The position numbers and the translations under genes are program-made. The notes beneath the pieces were generated by a model. The model did no database searches and was not told the DNA's origin. It worked only from the letters and a program-made list of their open reading frames with translations. A stretch of 64,000 nt of DNA, taken from positions 35,157,834 through 35,221,833 of the forward strand of contig OZ024895.1 of the NCBI GenBank assembly GCA_964017195.1. Reading direction: 5' to 3'. This stretch comes from Siderastrea radians. Lineage: Eukaryota > Cnidaria > Anthozoa > Scleractinia > Rhizangiidae. Within the stretch, counting starts at the first letter, position 1, and the number at the start of each line of letters is the position of its first letter. Below, piece after piece: positions 21,924 to 32,642 of this stretch.

Positions 21924-22244
21924 TTCACAGCGGTCACACGCAAAAAATAAGGTCACTTCTGGTTTTTCAGAGCCTTGAAGTTTGAATCAGTTCAGTCTTT
22001 TTAGAGTGGGAAGTTCGTATGAAAACGATGCATAAAATGTCTCGATAAACCAAATTTCGCACCGATAAAAATTGTGGATGTCAGTTATTTCATTCTGATT
22101 GACATGCTCAAAGTAAAAAGCTTAAGTTTTCACAAACGGCGTTAAGTTTTGTGGATAAAGTGAAACTTTCGACATTGGTCTGTATTTTCTTTTGTAAAAT
22201 TACGGCAGGAACTGCGCACGCGTCGTGCGTTTGACCGCTGTGAA
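21924..22244. mobile_element. MITE with 9-bp TSD
   Basis: Termini are TTCACAGCGGTCA / TGACCGCTGTGAA, flanked on both sides by GCTCTAGAG (21915-21923 and 22245-22253). At 321 bp without a frame it is a non-autonomous element. A 9-bp TSD suggests a Mutator-type mobiliser; an 8-bp (hAT) reading is possible because CTCTAGAG is itself palindromic. Confidence 0.85.
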
Positions 22245-22256
22245 GCTCTAGAGAAG

Positions 22257-22504
22257 TCAATCTCGTACCCACAGTCCTCAGCCTTCTTGGTCAATGGGTG
22301 GTCGCCGGGAGAGACTCTGGGGTAATGGAATTGTTACCGCAGGAATCCTGCCGTTGACGGTTCTTAGTTTTGTTAAAAATTGTTTTGTTACAGTGAACGA
22401 CAGTGAACAGCCAATAAGAAAAAAAATAATTTTTTCCATTACACCAAACCTTTCCCGGTAAGCACCCGCTGATCAAGAAGCCTGAGGACTGGATACGAGA
22501 TCGA
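22257..22504. mobile_element. Second MITE immediately downstream
   Basis: Inverted termini of about 36 bp: ATCTCGTACCCACAGTCCTC at the left, matching GAGGACTGGATACGAGAT at the right. No clear TSD. It is separated from the preceding MITE by only a few bases. Confidence 0.75.
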
Positions 22505-22990
22505 CATCAAGTAGATCAGCGCTTCGTTCAGTAACATGGTGTATATTAGTTTTTTACAGGCAGAACTCAAAAGTGGTTACTGAAAGGACAATTCTCACCT
22601 AACTCTGTTCACTTGCGGATGCTAAGCGAGCGGAGGAAATTCCAATGATCTCACATTTTGTACACTTACGAATTAAAGATCATTTTATTTCAAAAAGGTT
22701 TTGCAAGTTTTAAAAAACTTGTCCCCTAACAGAAAATAGAGCTTGACCTTGAAAAAAAAGTCTCAGTAAGTGTTCACAATTTGTTCATTTCCCTTTACTT
22801 GAAAGAATAAAAAGACTTCGTTCGATTGCCCGTTATCTCCAATATAGAAAAATTCATTATCCCTTAACCTGTCGGAACTGCTGAAACCCGAGTGACGTCA
22901 AAGTGAATATCGATTGATTTCTAAAAGTTCTTGGACAATAAAACGAACTGCGGAAGGTTGTTCGCTAGACCACCGAAAATCCTCGCTTTC
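22505..22990. other. Intergenic, nothing recognisable
   Basis: No supported feature. Confidence 0.4.
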
Positions 22991-22994
22991 GTCT

Positions 22995-23408
22995 CCGTTC
23001 CGGGCTAATTTTCTTTTTACGTCCACTTCAACATGGCGAATATTTGCGTTTTTCATTGCCTTGAACAACCTGCTACGTTTTCAGGTTCATAAAGCGACAA
23101 GCATTTAAAATTAAGCACTTTTTACTGTGTGGCTTCAGCAATAGGTCGAAATTTATGCTGAGACAAATATTTGGTTAATTATGTTTAGAAAACGACCAGG
23201 CAAAGAGTAATGGTACACAGGTTAAAAAAGGCTAGTTCGAGAAACTGACATTTCGGCAGTAAAAATTTAGAAAAGCTGCAGAGAACTGCTTTGAATCCAA
23301 CCAATTTTTGAATTGTTTAAACAGTTGTTTTCGTTTTTCTTTTTTTTTTCTAAAAAACGCAGCCATGTTGAAGTGAGCGTAAAAAGAAAATTCGCCCGTT
23401 CCGGGGCT
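22995..23408. mobile_element. Foldback element
   Basis: The left arm, about 22995-23056 (TTCTTTTTACGTCCACTTCA, ACATGGC), is mirrored at about 23343-23408 (TGAAGTGAGCGTAAAAAGAA). The spacer of about 290 bp has no domain. Confidence 0.7.
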
Positions 23409-23642
23409 AAAGCAAAAAAAAAAAATGCTACCTTTCCAGATTGTTTGCTGCTTTGTTTGTGTTCCTTTCAAGGTAAAAAAAAAACATTCTAAGGTTTTTA
23501 CTTATCGAGAGAAATATTTCCGTTGAAATGTGAATTTCGCCTTTTTATGCAAAATCACTAATTTATGTAAATTTAAAGTCACTAAATTTAAAAGTCGCAT
23601 ATCTAAAACAATTCGATAAACATTTTCTTCCAGCAAAAGCAA

Positions 23643-23675
23643 ATAAACAAAACAAAACAAAACAAAACAACAACA
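23643..23675 (+). repeat. (AAAAC)n microsatellite
   Basis: About five AAAAC units followed by a short CA run. Confidence 0.8.
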
Positions 23676-23699
23676 CACACATAACCAAAAGCAACTGAA

Positions 23700-25075
23700 C
23701 CGGCAATACCACAAATAAGGAAGACAAAAAGTGGTTAGTTTTTGTCATTAGCCATCTGATACTCTCAGCGTTTTCGACGGCTGCTCAAGTTTTCGTCTCT
23801 GATATCTTCCTTTTCATCTTCTTATTGTTCGTCCAAAATCTATGCTTATTAAGGTGTCTGCACAGTTTGCGTGCGCTCTACGATTTGTACTGCTGACGTG
23901 AATAAGCGCGCGCGCACAAGGCTTTGAGAAAAACAAGCATGCGCCTGTTGGCGCCTGTACAGCGATCATTTCATTTTGTTCAGTGAAGATTGTGCAAGTG
24001 TTTTTTTCCGTCTTAACAATCAAACAGTTTGTTATGTGTCAAAAACGTTTGTTTTTCAATGTATTAAAGGTAATACTCTTGGAAAATACCCTGCCTTTCT
24101 GGGATTGTTTGTATGGATCGAGAAAGATCGAGAATCCTGTCAAATGCAGCGCATGCGCAGTTAACCAGAAAATTGTGACTGTACGAGTTAGTGGAAATGC
24201 ACTGAGTTCTACGGAACCGCTCGTTAGATTTCATGAAATTTGGTAGAATAATAGTTCGGAACACGCTAAGCTCGCCTGCAAACAAAAAATTGAAATCTAA
24301 CAGAGGACATGTTCAGAAAACGTTAAAATGCAAAACACAAAATAACAGGAGATCTCTCTGTCAAAATTTCACGAGACCAGTGTCAATAGGCCAGTATTGT
24401 TTTTAGTTTTCTAGAGACAAATGATGGAAAAAATCTAACGACTGGATTTTCTGAAAATAAATCAAACCCATTATTTCATGCCGGCTTACTACCAGCTGTG
24501 TTGCCATGGTAACGGTACCTAGTCCAATAAAACATATCAAAATACAATCTTCTTTAGTTGAACTTGCACCTTGCCAATTTTGGCTGCCCAACTGCCAGTG
24601 GTTTCAAAATAACGATAAATAACGCATAGGTACAAGAAAACTGTGTTCGGCCACCTTAAGACAGGGTTTCCATACCTGTGTCATAGTCATGATTTTGTAG
24701 ATAAAGTATGTATTGTTTTAAGCGCATGAGTAACGGACCTCAACTGACTTGTTTTGTCACCCTGGTGATGCCTATAGAACTAAAAACCATGGCTCTAAAA
24801 AACCCAATAAGAGAATCCAAGGTCAGCCCAATGTGTCTTCAGATGGCCACTGGTTTGTTGTGAACTCGGTGGCGCAGTTTATACTCCTCTGGGTAGTACC
24901 ACTGGTCCCGTTCAAGGAAACTAAAACAAAAACATTATCATGCAGTCAATTACAACTTTCCTTTAAAAGCCCACCTTTTAACAGCTGAAGGTAAAGTCGC
25001 AAGCGTACCACAAAGCCAGCGCTTAATTTGCAACATACATTTTCTTGTTGTACTAGACTTTCATTATACATTGCA
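23700..25075. other. Intergenic, no confident feature
   Basis: Several short frames exist on both strands but none has a motif, a splice pair or a paralogue in the window. A short run of the alternating dinucleotide CG is near 23907. Confidence 0.4.
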
Positions 25076-25077
25076 AC

Positions 25078-25151
25078 CTCGTCCCCAGGGTCTTCTGGGA
25101 GCTATATTGAAATCCGAAAACACCCCTGGGGAACCCCTAGGACGAGGCTGT
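25078..25151. mobile_element. Short hairpin element
   Basis: CCTCGTCCCCAGGG at the left end is mirrored by CCCTGGGGA and CCTAGGACGAGG at the right, leaving a ~35-nt loop. It is probably a MITE remnant. Confidence 0.65.
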
Positions 25152-25439
25152 GTACATTGTTTTAAGATATTTCAAGGCTTGAAATATTCCCAACCTCCCC
25201 AGTTGCCACCTACCCGTGATCCGTAGTGGGCCTGTAAGCATTAATAGTTCCATGATTTCCTACCACAATATTGTGACCTTTACATTCTGATGGTAGTGAA
25301 CCTCTGAAAAGGTAAAGAAACATTTGAGTTAGATACAAGTTTGAGATATGTTTAGGAACGGTCGCAGATCCCTTGCCTCACTCTGACATCTGACAAAACA
25401 AGACTTTACACTTTTAAAGCAAGAGCGAAACTCCCAAAG

Positions 25440-25570
25440 CGGTAAGACTTCACTCTGGTAAAGTAGCAATTTTCTCTGGCAAAGCAACAATGAAACTGGC
25501 AAAAAATGTAACTGCCAAAAGAGGAACTCATTCTGGCGAAGCAACAATACACTCTGGCAAAACAAAATTG
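25440..25570 (+). repeat. Degenerate ~20-bp repeats (ACTCTGGCAAAGCAACAAT)
   Basis: Variants of CTCTGGCAAAGCAACAAT occur at least five times. Frames through this stretch are repeat-driven. Confidence 0.6.
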
Positions 25571-25654
25571 ACCTCTTCAGTTCAGAGAGTCCCCTTCCTC
25601 CAACCGTACACTTACCGAGACTCAAACATACAGGTAAATTTCATTTTCTCACCT

Positions 25655-25771
25655 AAGTGCCCAATCGGTGAAGGGTCCACGCCATCAGCAGCAGTCGAAC
25701 AGCTTGACATTAACGTAGAGGCTAGCGATGCTTGTGTAGTGTCCAACGGATTCCTTGGCGGTAGTGGAATA
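25655..25771 (-). CDS. Possible internal exon, unknown
   Basis: On the minus strand an acceptor-like TGCTTACAG opens a frame (IPLPPRNPLDTTQASLASTL, then ...GVDPSPIGHL). It runs to a donor-like CACTTAG|GTGAG. The Pro/Ser/Thr-rich composition is plausible for a linker but also for chance. No family or neighbouring exon was recognised. Confidence 0.25.
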
Positions 25772-26052
25772 ACTGTAAGCAGTACAAAATTGCAAGATAA
25801 ATGATTCCTGAACTTTTGCAATAGCCAAAATTAAAAAAAAAAGGAGAGAAAATCTGCAACTAGACAGTAATTTGGCATCATAGACAATTTTCTTTGTGAA
25901 AATCACGTAAAGGTTCGAGCTAGTTGGCTAGGATGTGGGCTTGATCCTTTACCCATACTACTCTGTAGTTGAAGTTTGCCTTCGGATGTAATTTTAAGGT
26001 GTCGCTGGCGTGGTGTGTCTCTGGTGTTGTAGACAATGACTTTCAAGACAGA

Positions 26053-26243
26053 AATACCTTCATTGACCACTGCCACATCTCCCATAATACACTTTGTTTC
26101 CCCCAAATTTTCCATACACTATTGTTTTCAATTTCTCTTGGAAACGTGCATATTCCCAACAGAAATTGAAAACAATAGTTTCTGCAAAATTTGGGGGGGG
26201 GGGACAAAGTGTATTATGGGAGATGTGGACGTGGTCAATAGTG
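26053..26243. mobile_element. Foldback MITE
   Basis: Arms beginning ATTGACCACTGCCACATCTC and ending GAGATGTGGACGTGGTCAAT enclose mirrored blocks ATAATACACTTTGT and AAACAATAG. The interior has a long G tract on one arm only. Confidence 0.85.
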
Positions 26244-26433
26244 GTACTGAAGATCAAAAGTAATGATAAAGGAGAACCTTAGTGATTAAGAGAAACTTAT
26301 AAGTTAATTATAAATCCAAAAAATTTGTCTAAAAAGTAGACCACTTCTCAGTCTTCAATTATCTTTAGATTTGCAGATCCGTAACGTGAGTATCTGAACA
26401 TAAACCGTATGTTTTCACCAACCTGTCCTTTAG

Positions 26434-26529
26434 AAAGTAAGAAGGGAAGCACGTGCACGTTCGCTGGACGATTTGGCCAAAGCCACAAAATCCTTCCTCG
26501 GTTTAGCTAAAAACAAAGAAGCCCATAAG
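26434..26529 (+). CDS. Possible internal exon, charged helix, unknown
   Basis: The acceptor is CTGTCCTTTAG and the donor CATAAG|GTGTGA. The 32-codon frame reads KVRREARARSLDDLAKATKS then FLGLAKNKEAHK, an amphipathic helical stretch. Both boundaries are phase 0. No partner exon was identified, so this is tentative. Confidence 0.35.
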
Positions 26530-26534
26530 GTGTG

Positions 26535-27467
26535 AAGGCTCGCGAACGTAACCCAGATTTAATGAGGTTTACCCGAGCCTTATTATTATGCAAGATTCGG
26601 TGAAACGTGTTTTCGGTTTTGCATCCAAGATAAACTTTCCGTTCCGAATGACATTACCTGTTTAACGAATTTTGGCAGCTGAGGACATTTTCTCATTTCC
26701 AGATCAGATCAACTGCTCATAAAGGTAGTTTGTCCAGCGTATGCCTAGGCATATACAGATTTAAGTTTCTTACTAAATTGTTTGATTGAGATAAACTTAA
26801 CGACGCACTAAAATATGTAAATTTTGCTCCCTGCACCAAAAGTAACTAGACACTTCTAGTTGTAAGAAAAACCGAAAGAATTCTGAAATAAATGTGCAAG
26901 GTAATGCTTAGAGCGAACAAGGTTAACGAAAGTCATTTGCTGTAAGGCTAATGTTTATTTACTTTTGATTTCGGCTTTCGATTCTTGGCTCTCATTGAAA
27001 CTTCTCATAACGAATGGGTTTGCCACCCATGAATCAAATATTCCGATAATATTTGTAGGGGCCGAGTGACTTAGATTGTTGCTCTTTACAGACCTCGCTT
27101 CCTATCAATGCGGATAAATATATATGTCTCTTTTCATGCGTTTTCTTTTACTTTTTGGTTAAATAGAGAAAATAACGTGAGTAAAATACGAGGTCTCAAA
27201 GAGTTACCCAAATGTTCATCTAGAGTAACACGCTGTGCAAAAGAAGTTTAAACACCGGGGATTTATATCAGTGTTTCAATTAACGTTGACCAAACCTCTT
27301 TTGAAGCATTTGGCTGTGTTTGGTAAATCTTTAGGTGAACTATTGGAATAAAAAAATTTACTCATTTGACAACTCGCAATCAGTGTTGCTTTTATTTAAA
27401 AGAATCAATCTTCTGTCTCTGCAAAATCATCGTTCATATCCTTTAGATGGAATGATTTGTAACAAAT
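26535..27467. other. Intergenic, nothing recognisable
   Basis: No supported feature. Confidence 0.4.
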
Positions 27468-27750
27468 TAGCCTGTGTAGCTGGCGGGATTGGCCACCGAG
27501 TGCGCGTGCTTTGTTTATGGCGAATGGCAGAGAGAGGGAACCGCGGAGCCGCGAGCGAATTGGGGAGGAGTCGAGTTGAGATAAAAGCGGGCGAAGCCCG
27601 CGTGCGTGAACGGCGAAGCCGCGATCCGCGAGCGGCGCAGCCGCACGCTCCAATTTCTTCGCGGCTCCACAGTTCCCTCTCTCTGCCATTCGCCATAAAC
27701 AAAGCACGCGCACTCGGTCGCCAATCCCGCTAGCTACGCAGGCTAGTAAC
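27468..27750. mobile_element. CpG-rich palindromic MITE
   Basis: The left arm (AGCCTGTGTAGCTGGCGGGA, GAGTGCGCGTGCTTTGTTTA) is mirrored at 27663-27750. The centre carries several GCGAAGCCGC-type submotifs. Four overlapping open frames on both strands arise because the palindrome is GC-rich and stop-poor; none is a gene. This CpG density is unusual against the AT-rich flanks. Confidence 0.85.
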
Positions 27751-27777
27751 AAATCGGCGCACTTTACTTACCTCTTA

Positions 27778-28262
27778 TTGACCGAGCAGGAGGTCTGTAT
27801 GGGAGAATCCTGACCGAGGTCGTGAGTACAGACCGAACGCAGTGAGGTCTGTACACACGACCGAGGTCAAGTTTCTCCCATACAGACCGACTAAGCTCGG
27901 TTAAGAAGATGTTTATTATATGGCCAAACAAGAAAACTTTAATTTGCTTAATGTAAATGGTTCGTACTAGCTGACATTTTGCTTGCAAAAGTCGATGAGC
28001 TGAACTTAAATCTGCCAAAGTTTGCTCGTCCTCTACCTTTCTTCTCGTCAGGCTTGTTGGCCCTTCATTTTAGTATTTTTAGAAGGAAATAGTCAATATT
28101 TTTGTAGTTTACTTTGCACCTTTGTTACCGCAAAATGTAACCGGTCTAGATGCCGGTCTAGATGGGAAAATCTAGACCGCAGTCAGTATCGATTTCAGCC
28201 AATCAAATTCGTGAATTCGGTAGTCCCCAGTCCTTGTGAGACACGGCCATATAATAAGAGAA
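27778..28262. mobile_element. Nested palindromic element (GACCGAG / GGTCTGTATGGGAGAA type)
   Basis: The inner palindrome 27778-27907 has GGTCTGTATGGGAGAA mirrored by TTCTCCCATACAGACC, with a central GGTCTGTA-rich loop. A wider mirror, TTATTATATGGCC at 27911 against GGCCATATAATAA at 28244, and GGTCTAGAT repeats at 28141-28175 suggest a larger composite element. Confidence 0.65.
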
Positions 28263-28358
28263 AAGACAAATCAATTATATTACGCATGTTACCCAACAAT
28301 TTTGAGTAGTATAGTAAGGACCGGTTACTCCATTTTGGGGTCTTAATTAACTTTTGTG

Positions 28359-28525
28359 TGGAATACATAAACGCCGATGAAGTCATAGGCTATTGTCTTG
28401 ATCTTATGAATAGAATGCGATGGAATCTCATTAGTGTGAAATGGAATACATTAACGTCGATGGCGTCAAAGGGTATTGTCGTGATCTCATGAATAAAATG
28501 CGGTGGATTTTCATTAGCGTATGAC
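28359..28525 (+). repeat. Two-copy 83-bp tandem duplication
   Basis: TGGAATACAT at 28359 and 28442 starts two units. They share CGATGxxGTCA, TATTGTC, GATCT and ATTAGxGT. A few substitutions separate them. Confidence 0.8.
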
Positions 28526-28736
28526 CGGTTTGACAGGTTTCCAACTCGCATCTCATTTGTGATTCAAAATCACTGAACCGTGACGTTCTTGTGCAAGCTT
28601 TCATTTCTTGCCACTTTCATTGTTACTGCATTTTTACATTGTTTAATAATAGAAAACTATTTTCGGTTCACTGATTCATAAATCGTGCATGTTAATGATG
28701 GCCCCAAGAAACCAGCTACACACAGATTTCGAGTGA

Positions 28737-28945
28737 AAATTTTATTTCCCTCCTCCTTCTCCACAATTTTTATTTCCCTCCTTCTCCTCCCCAATTCTAT
28801 TGTTTCACTTCCACCATCACATTTAATGTGGCGGCGGTGGTGGTGGTGGGGGTGGGGGTGGGGTGGTGGAGGAGGCAAAATACAATTGTGGAGGAGGAAG
28901 AGGAGGAGGGGGAGGGAAATAAAAATTGTGGAGGGAAATAACAAT
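28737..28945. mobile_element. Polypurine/polypyrimidine foldback with G-rich loop
   Basis: TTTTATTTCCCTCCTCCTTC on the left is mirrored by GGAGGGGGAGGGAAATAAAA on the right. The loop contains a GGTGG/GGGGGT run (28832-28875) able in principle to form a G-quadruplex. The Pro/His-rich frames here are artefacts. Confidence 0.7.
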
Positions 28946-29311
28946 TTCCTGCACTTTATATACCCAGTGATAATAGTGATGGTTTGAGGATAAAAGTGCA
29001 GACGTACAATGCTACCTTACTCGAGAGACAACATGGTAAGTCTGACACTTAATATGAGTGCACATAACCAATTGTGATTTCGTGCAAGAACTACTAGCAC
29101 CACTCCCATCCCGAGCAAAACCACGTGTTTAATTGTGTTACATTACTAGAAGCATAGAGAATATGACAGAATTGCTCTTTCTTGGCATGAATATGACAGA
29201 ATTGCTCTCTCTTGACTTATAAATGCTAGATACTACGCTTAAAAAATGCTATGCCAGCACCTCTTTTTGTTTTCGTGTCAACGACTATGTAAAGAAATAA
29301 GACGTAAATAA

Positions 29312-29516
29312 TTTGACGCAGGGGCGAATCCAGCAAGGGGGAAGGATTGGGTGGCTAGCCAACCTCTCTTTGAGTCTTTTAAGCTTGACATTAAGAAACG
29401 GAACAAGACTATCCACTGGGGCGATTTTTTTCTCCTATTGTTTCCATATCGTTCTGTCAGATAAGCCCCACCCCCCTCTCCCCTCCCCCTTCAAAAATCC
29501 TGGATCCGCCACTGGG
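29312..29516. mobile_element. MITE with CAGGGGCGxATCCAG-type termini
   Basis: The left end CAGGGGCGAATCCAGCA is mirrored by TGGATCCGCCACTG at the right end. The interior has no conserved frame. This terminus resembles common DNA transposon ends in animal genomes; I cannot assign a superfamily. Confidence 0.7.
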
Positions 29517-29519
29517 AAC

Positions 29520-30440
29520 TTCTAAACTCGACGAAGACCCTAAAATGACGCCAGTCTAAGTGGTCATACAGCATGATTCAGACCACGTAAAACATTTCTT
29601 AGGAACGTCTGTTTTTTTCTCGGTGCGTTCTACTTGCGGAAGTAAAAAGCGAAGGCTGAGCACGTAATACATTTTGAAATCAGTCAAAATTCGTGCCAGT
29701 TGATCAAGCACTAAAAATCATGTCTAGTCCACCCCCGATATGTATTGTATTAAGCTGTAATTTTCCCTGTCTATCACAATGAGCTAGCTTAGCCTAAGAC
29801 CATTCTGTGAATATGAAGAAAATATTGTAAGAAAGCAAACTGTGGGCATTTCAGACATTCTCCAGTAACAGTTACAATGATTGGCTCACAGCACTATAGG
29901 TCACGCAATTCTTATTTATAGTTTCCGCGTTGTAACTAATTTATTAACAGCTAGAGAAAAAGAGCCAAAAAGATAAGAAATGCCTTTTTAGAGAAATTTT
30001 ACCCAAACATTATCTTATTTCTGTCTCTAAATTATGTTTGTGATGTTCCGTTTGGGTATCGGAAGTCTCGGTGACTAGCGATGTCACGTTATTGTTTACA
30101 ATGCGAAAGCCATATTTTCGACAAAATAGGGGTTGAACTCGGCCCTTCGGGTCACTTAAAACGATTTAACCAAGGATTTCGTTTTGATGTCCTGATAAAG
30201 TAGTATATAAATAAGCCACACAAAGTTATTTTATGAGATTCTTAGTTATCGCCAATAGTGAAAATTTGCTATATTTTAAAGCTAAAATTTGGTTGCAAAA
30301 AACTCTCAATTATAGCCTGTTGTTTTAGATCTGTTACGGGCGTAAAACTAACTTAGATTTAACAAATTTCCTCGCTAATCAGTGCAAGAAGACTTAGGAA
30401 AACAACTCGTGTCATTTGAAGTTTCGTATCTAGTTCTGGT
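29520..30440. other. Intergenic, nothing recognisable
   Basis: No supported feature. Confidence 0.4.
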
Positions 30441-30448
30441 TTGATATG

Positions 30449-30595
30449 GGGTGTCAGTAAAACGCGGGGTCGGGGTCGGGGTCGGGGTCCATTGTTCTTT
30501 TGTCTCGTTTTCTGTTGTCTTGCCCTAACCAAAAGATAAAACCGAAAACGAAACAAAAGAACAATGGACCCCGACCCCGCGTTTTACTGACACCC
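30449..30595. mobile_element. MITE with 9-bp TSD and (GGGGTC)4 tract
   Basis: The termini GGGTGTCAGTAAAACGCG are inverted at both ends. The direct repeat TTTGATATG flanks it (30440-30448 and 30596-30604). The left arm has four GGGGTC units and the right arm only two in complement, so the repeat number has changed within one arm. Four G4 runs with 2-nt loops make this the clearest G-quadruplex candidate in the window. Confidence 0.9.
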
Positions 30596-31024
30596 TTTGA
30601 TATGCGAGCCGACCCAATTTTGGGGTAATTGCGTTTCACAGGAAGTGGATTTTGAGCTCAACTGGGGCAAAATGGTTTTTCTCGCATTTTCACGAAAGGA
30701 AGCCGTAGTTGAAAAAACTAACTACAGCCCGTTTAGTCTCAACAGGGCCTTTCTCTAAGCAAAATGTGAGCGAAATCGATTTTTCTACTTGTGCCACCAA
30801 AAGTCGATTTTTGTCGATATTTGTGGAAAGTCGCTGATAACTTCTTTGCTACAAAACAACAAATTGAATGACCAATTGTAGGAGAAAACGTCAACTAGGA
30901 AGGTGAGTGTTTCATAGTTTTATTTTTACATTTGAAAATACGTTTCCTTGCGTAAGTTAACATATTTTCGAAAGAATCATATATCTAGAGCACGATTGTT
31001 ATAGATCTTCTCGAATTGTTATTC

Positions 31025-31250
31025 TTTCAACCCTTTCACTCATGGAGTCAAAGTGGATGAAATCGCAAAGTGTAACTATTTAAATGAAAGCTACTGAGCA
31101 GTACTTTCCTGTGGTGCTGTTTATTATGCTGCACAAAGTGGTTCATAGTTTTGGGTCTCTAGATGAAGTCCTAAAGTGTGGCATTCAAAATTAAGCTATT
31201 TCGCAGCATATTCCTGTGGTACTGTTTATGTTGCCGTGCAAAGTGGGTCT
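31025..31250 (+). repeat. Two tandem satellite units flanking the giant palindrome
   Basis: Units beginning GCTACTGAGCAGTACTTTCC (31090) and GCTATTTCGCAGCATATTCC (31195). The second is cut by the left end of the palindrome. Same family as at the start of the window. Confidence 0.7.
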
Positions 31251-32642
31251 TAGGGGCCGTTTACATGAGAGGGTGTCCCTAAGTAGTAGGGTAACCCTAG
31301 GTAGTAGAGTTTCCCATCTCCTTTGTGTTACGCAATTCGTTTTACATAGGACAGAGGGTGCCCCTTGGGGTAAGGTTTCCCTACAGGTAGGGAAGCCCTA
31401 CATGGTAGGGACAAGTTTTTTTTACATAAGCCCATGTAAGACCCAAAAATTAGGGGGTAGGGCTATGTTTCGTTGTTCTCAGATTACCGCTGGCCACGCG
31501 TAAAAGGCGCCAAATTCGAGCATGGCTTCGAAAGTTTTTAAAACAATTTTTCAAAACTCCCTGATGAAGCCCGCTTTAGTCGGACAAACGCATAGGGGAA
31601 TAAACAAGTTTTACAACTTAAGTGTCATTGTCAGTAAGGACAGGGCAGGGGCCACGGATCGAGGTCGGCGGATTCCCTCAAACTCTTCAATATTTTTCTC
31701 TATCTGATAAGATAATGAATGGTGCTATTCTTACTGAAATAAAATAAGAGGGGAAATTTAGGTCAACTTTCACGGCTAATTTTACTTCCGTCGCATCGGC
31801 TTTATTAATTTGTACGAATTGTGTGTATTTTTAGGCATCTAAATTACCCATATCTACAATACAAACAATGTTGGATAAAAAGCTTAACTTTGGCGCAGTT
31901 CCAAATATCACCTCTTCGAGCCTATCGGGCGTACGCAGAATTTTGGCTATTTTTAAAGCTGATTTTCTTCAAAGTGCGGCAGTTTATTCTTAAATCTGAA
32001 CTACCATTCTAAGGTTCCTTGGCATATTTTGTTTGGGAATTCAAGTTTAATTGTTGTTATGTAGCGCATGGCGCTTTCAGTAAACCCGAAACACAACAAC
32101 ATTTTTGGTGTACTTCAGAACTGAAAGCAAAGAGAGAAAGGAAATTATGAACAAGAGTGCAAACTGTCAATCACTTGAGCAATTCTGCTAATGACATCTC
32201 CCCTCTTAACACAAACAGCAGAATAAAGATCCAAATTTTACATTAACTAGACAAGTGTCACGTCTATGACCTCACACTAGCTCAATGTCCATAGTCCTTG
32301 AATTTACTATTTAGGCTAACAGCAAGTCACAGATTAACTATTCTAAAACATCTTCAAGTATACGAACATCAAAACAGTGCTAAATCAAGAACGTTCAGTC
32401 CACTAATAATATATAAAGTCCCTGTGTCTGGGTGCTCTGATAATTCGGCCAGACCTTTTCCTAGCATTCTCCGGTGTCTTGGAGGAATTTCTGTTCACCT
32501 GCGGGGTATCCACGCATATTTCTTTGGCTCCTTGCGGGGTCTTGATGGTATCTCTCCTGTTCGTCTGTAGAGTTCTGTCGCTGGTCACAATGACTTACGT
32601 TTCGGCAACCTGAGCGGGAGTCATCGTCAGAGTCCGTAGATG

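Noticed and set aside
27405..27752. Frames of 91-132 codons on both strands
   Set aside because: GC-rich, stop-poor palindrome; no domain and mirror-symmetric.
28685..28987. Pro/His-rich and Gly/Trp-rich frames
   Set aside because: Products of the polypurine/polypyrimidine foldback.
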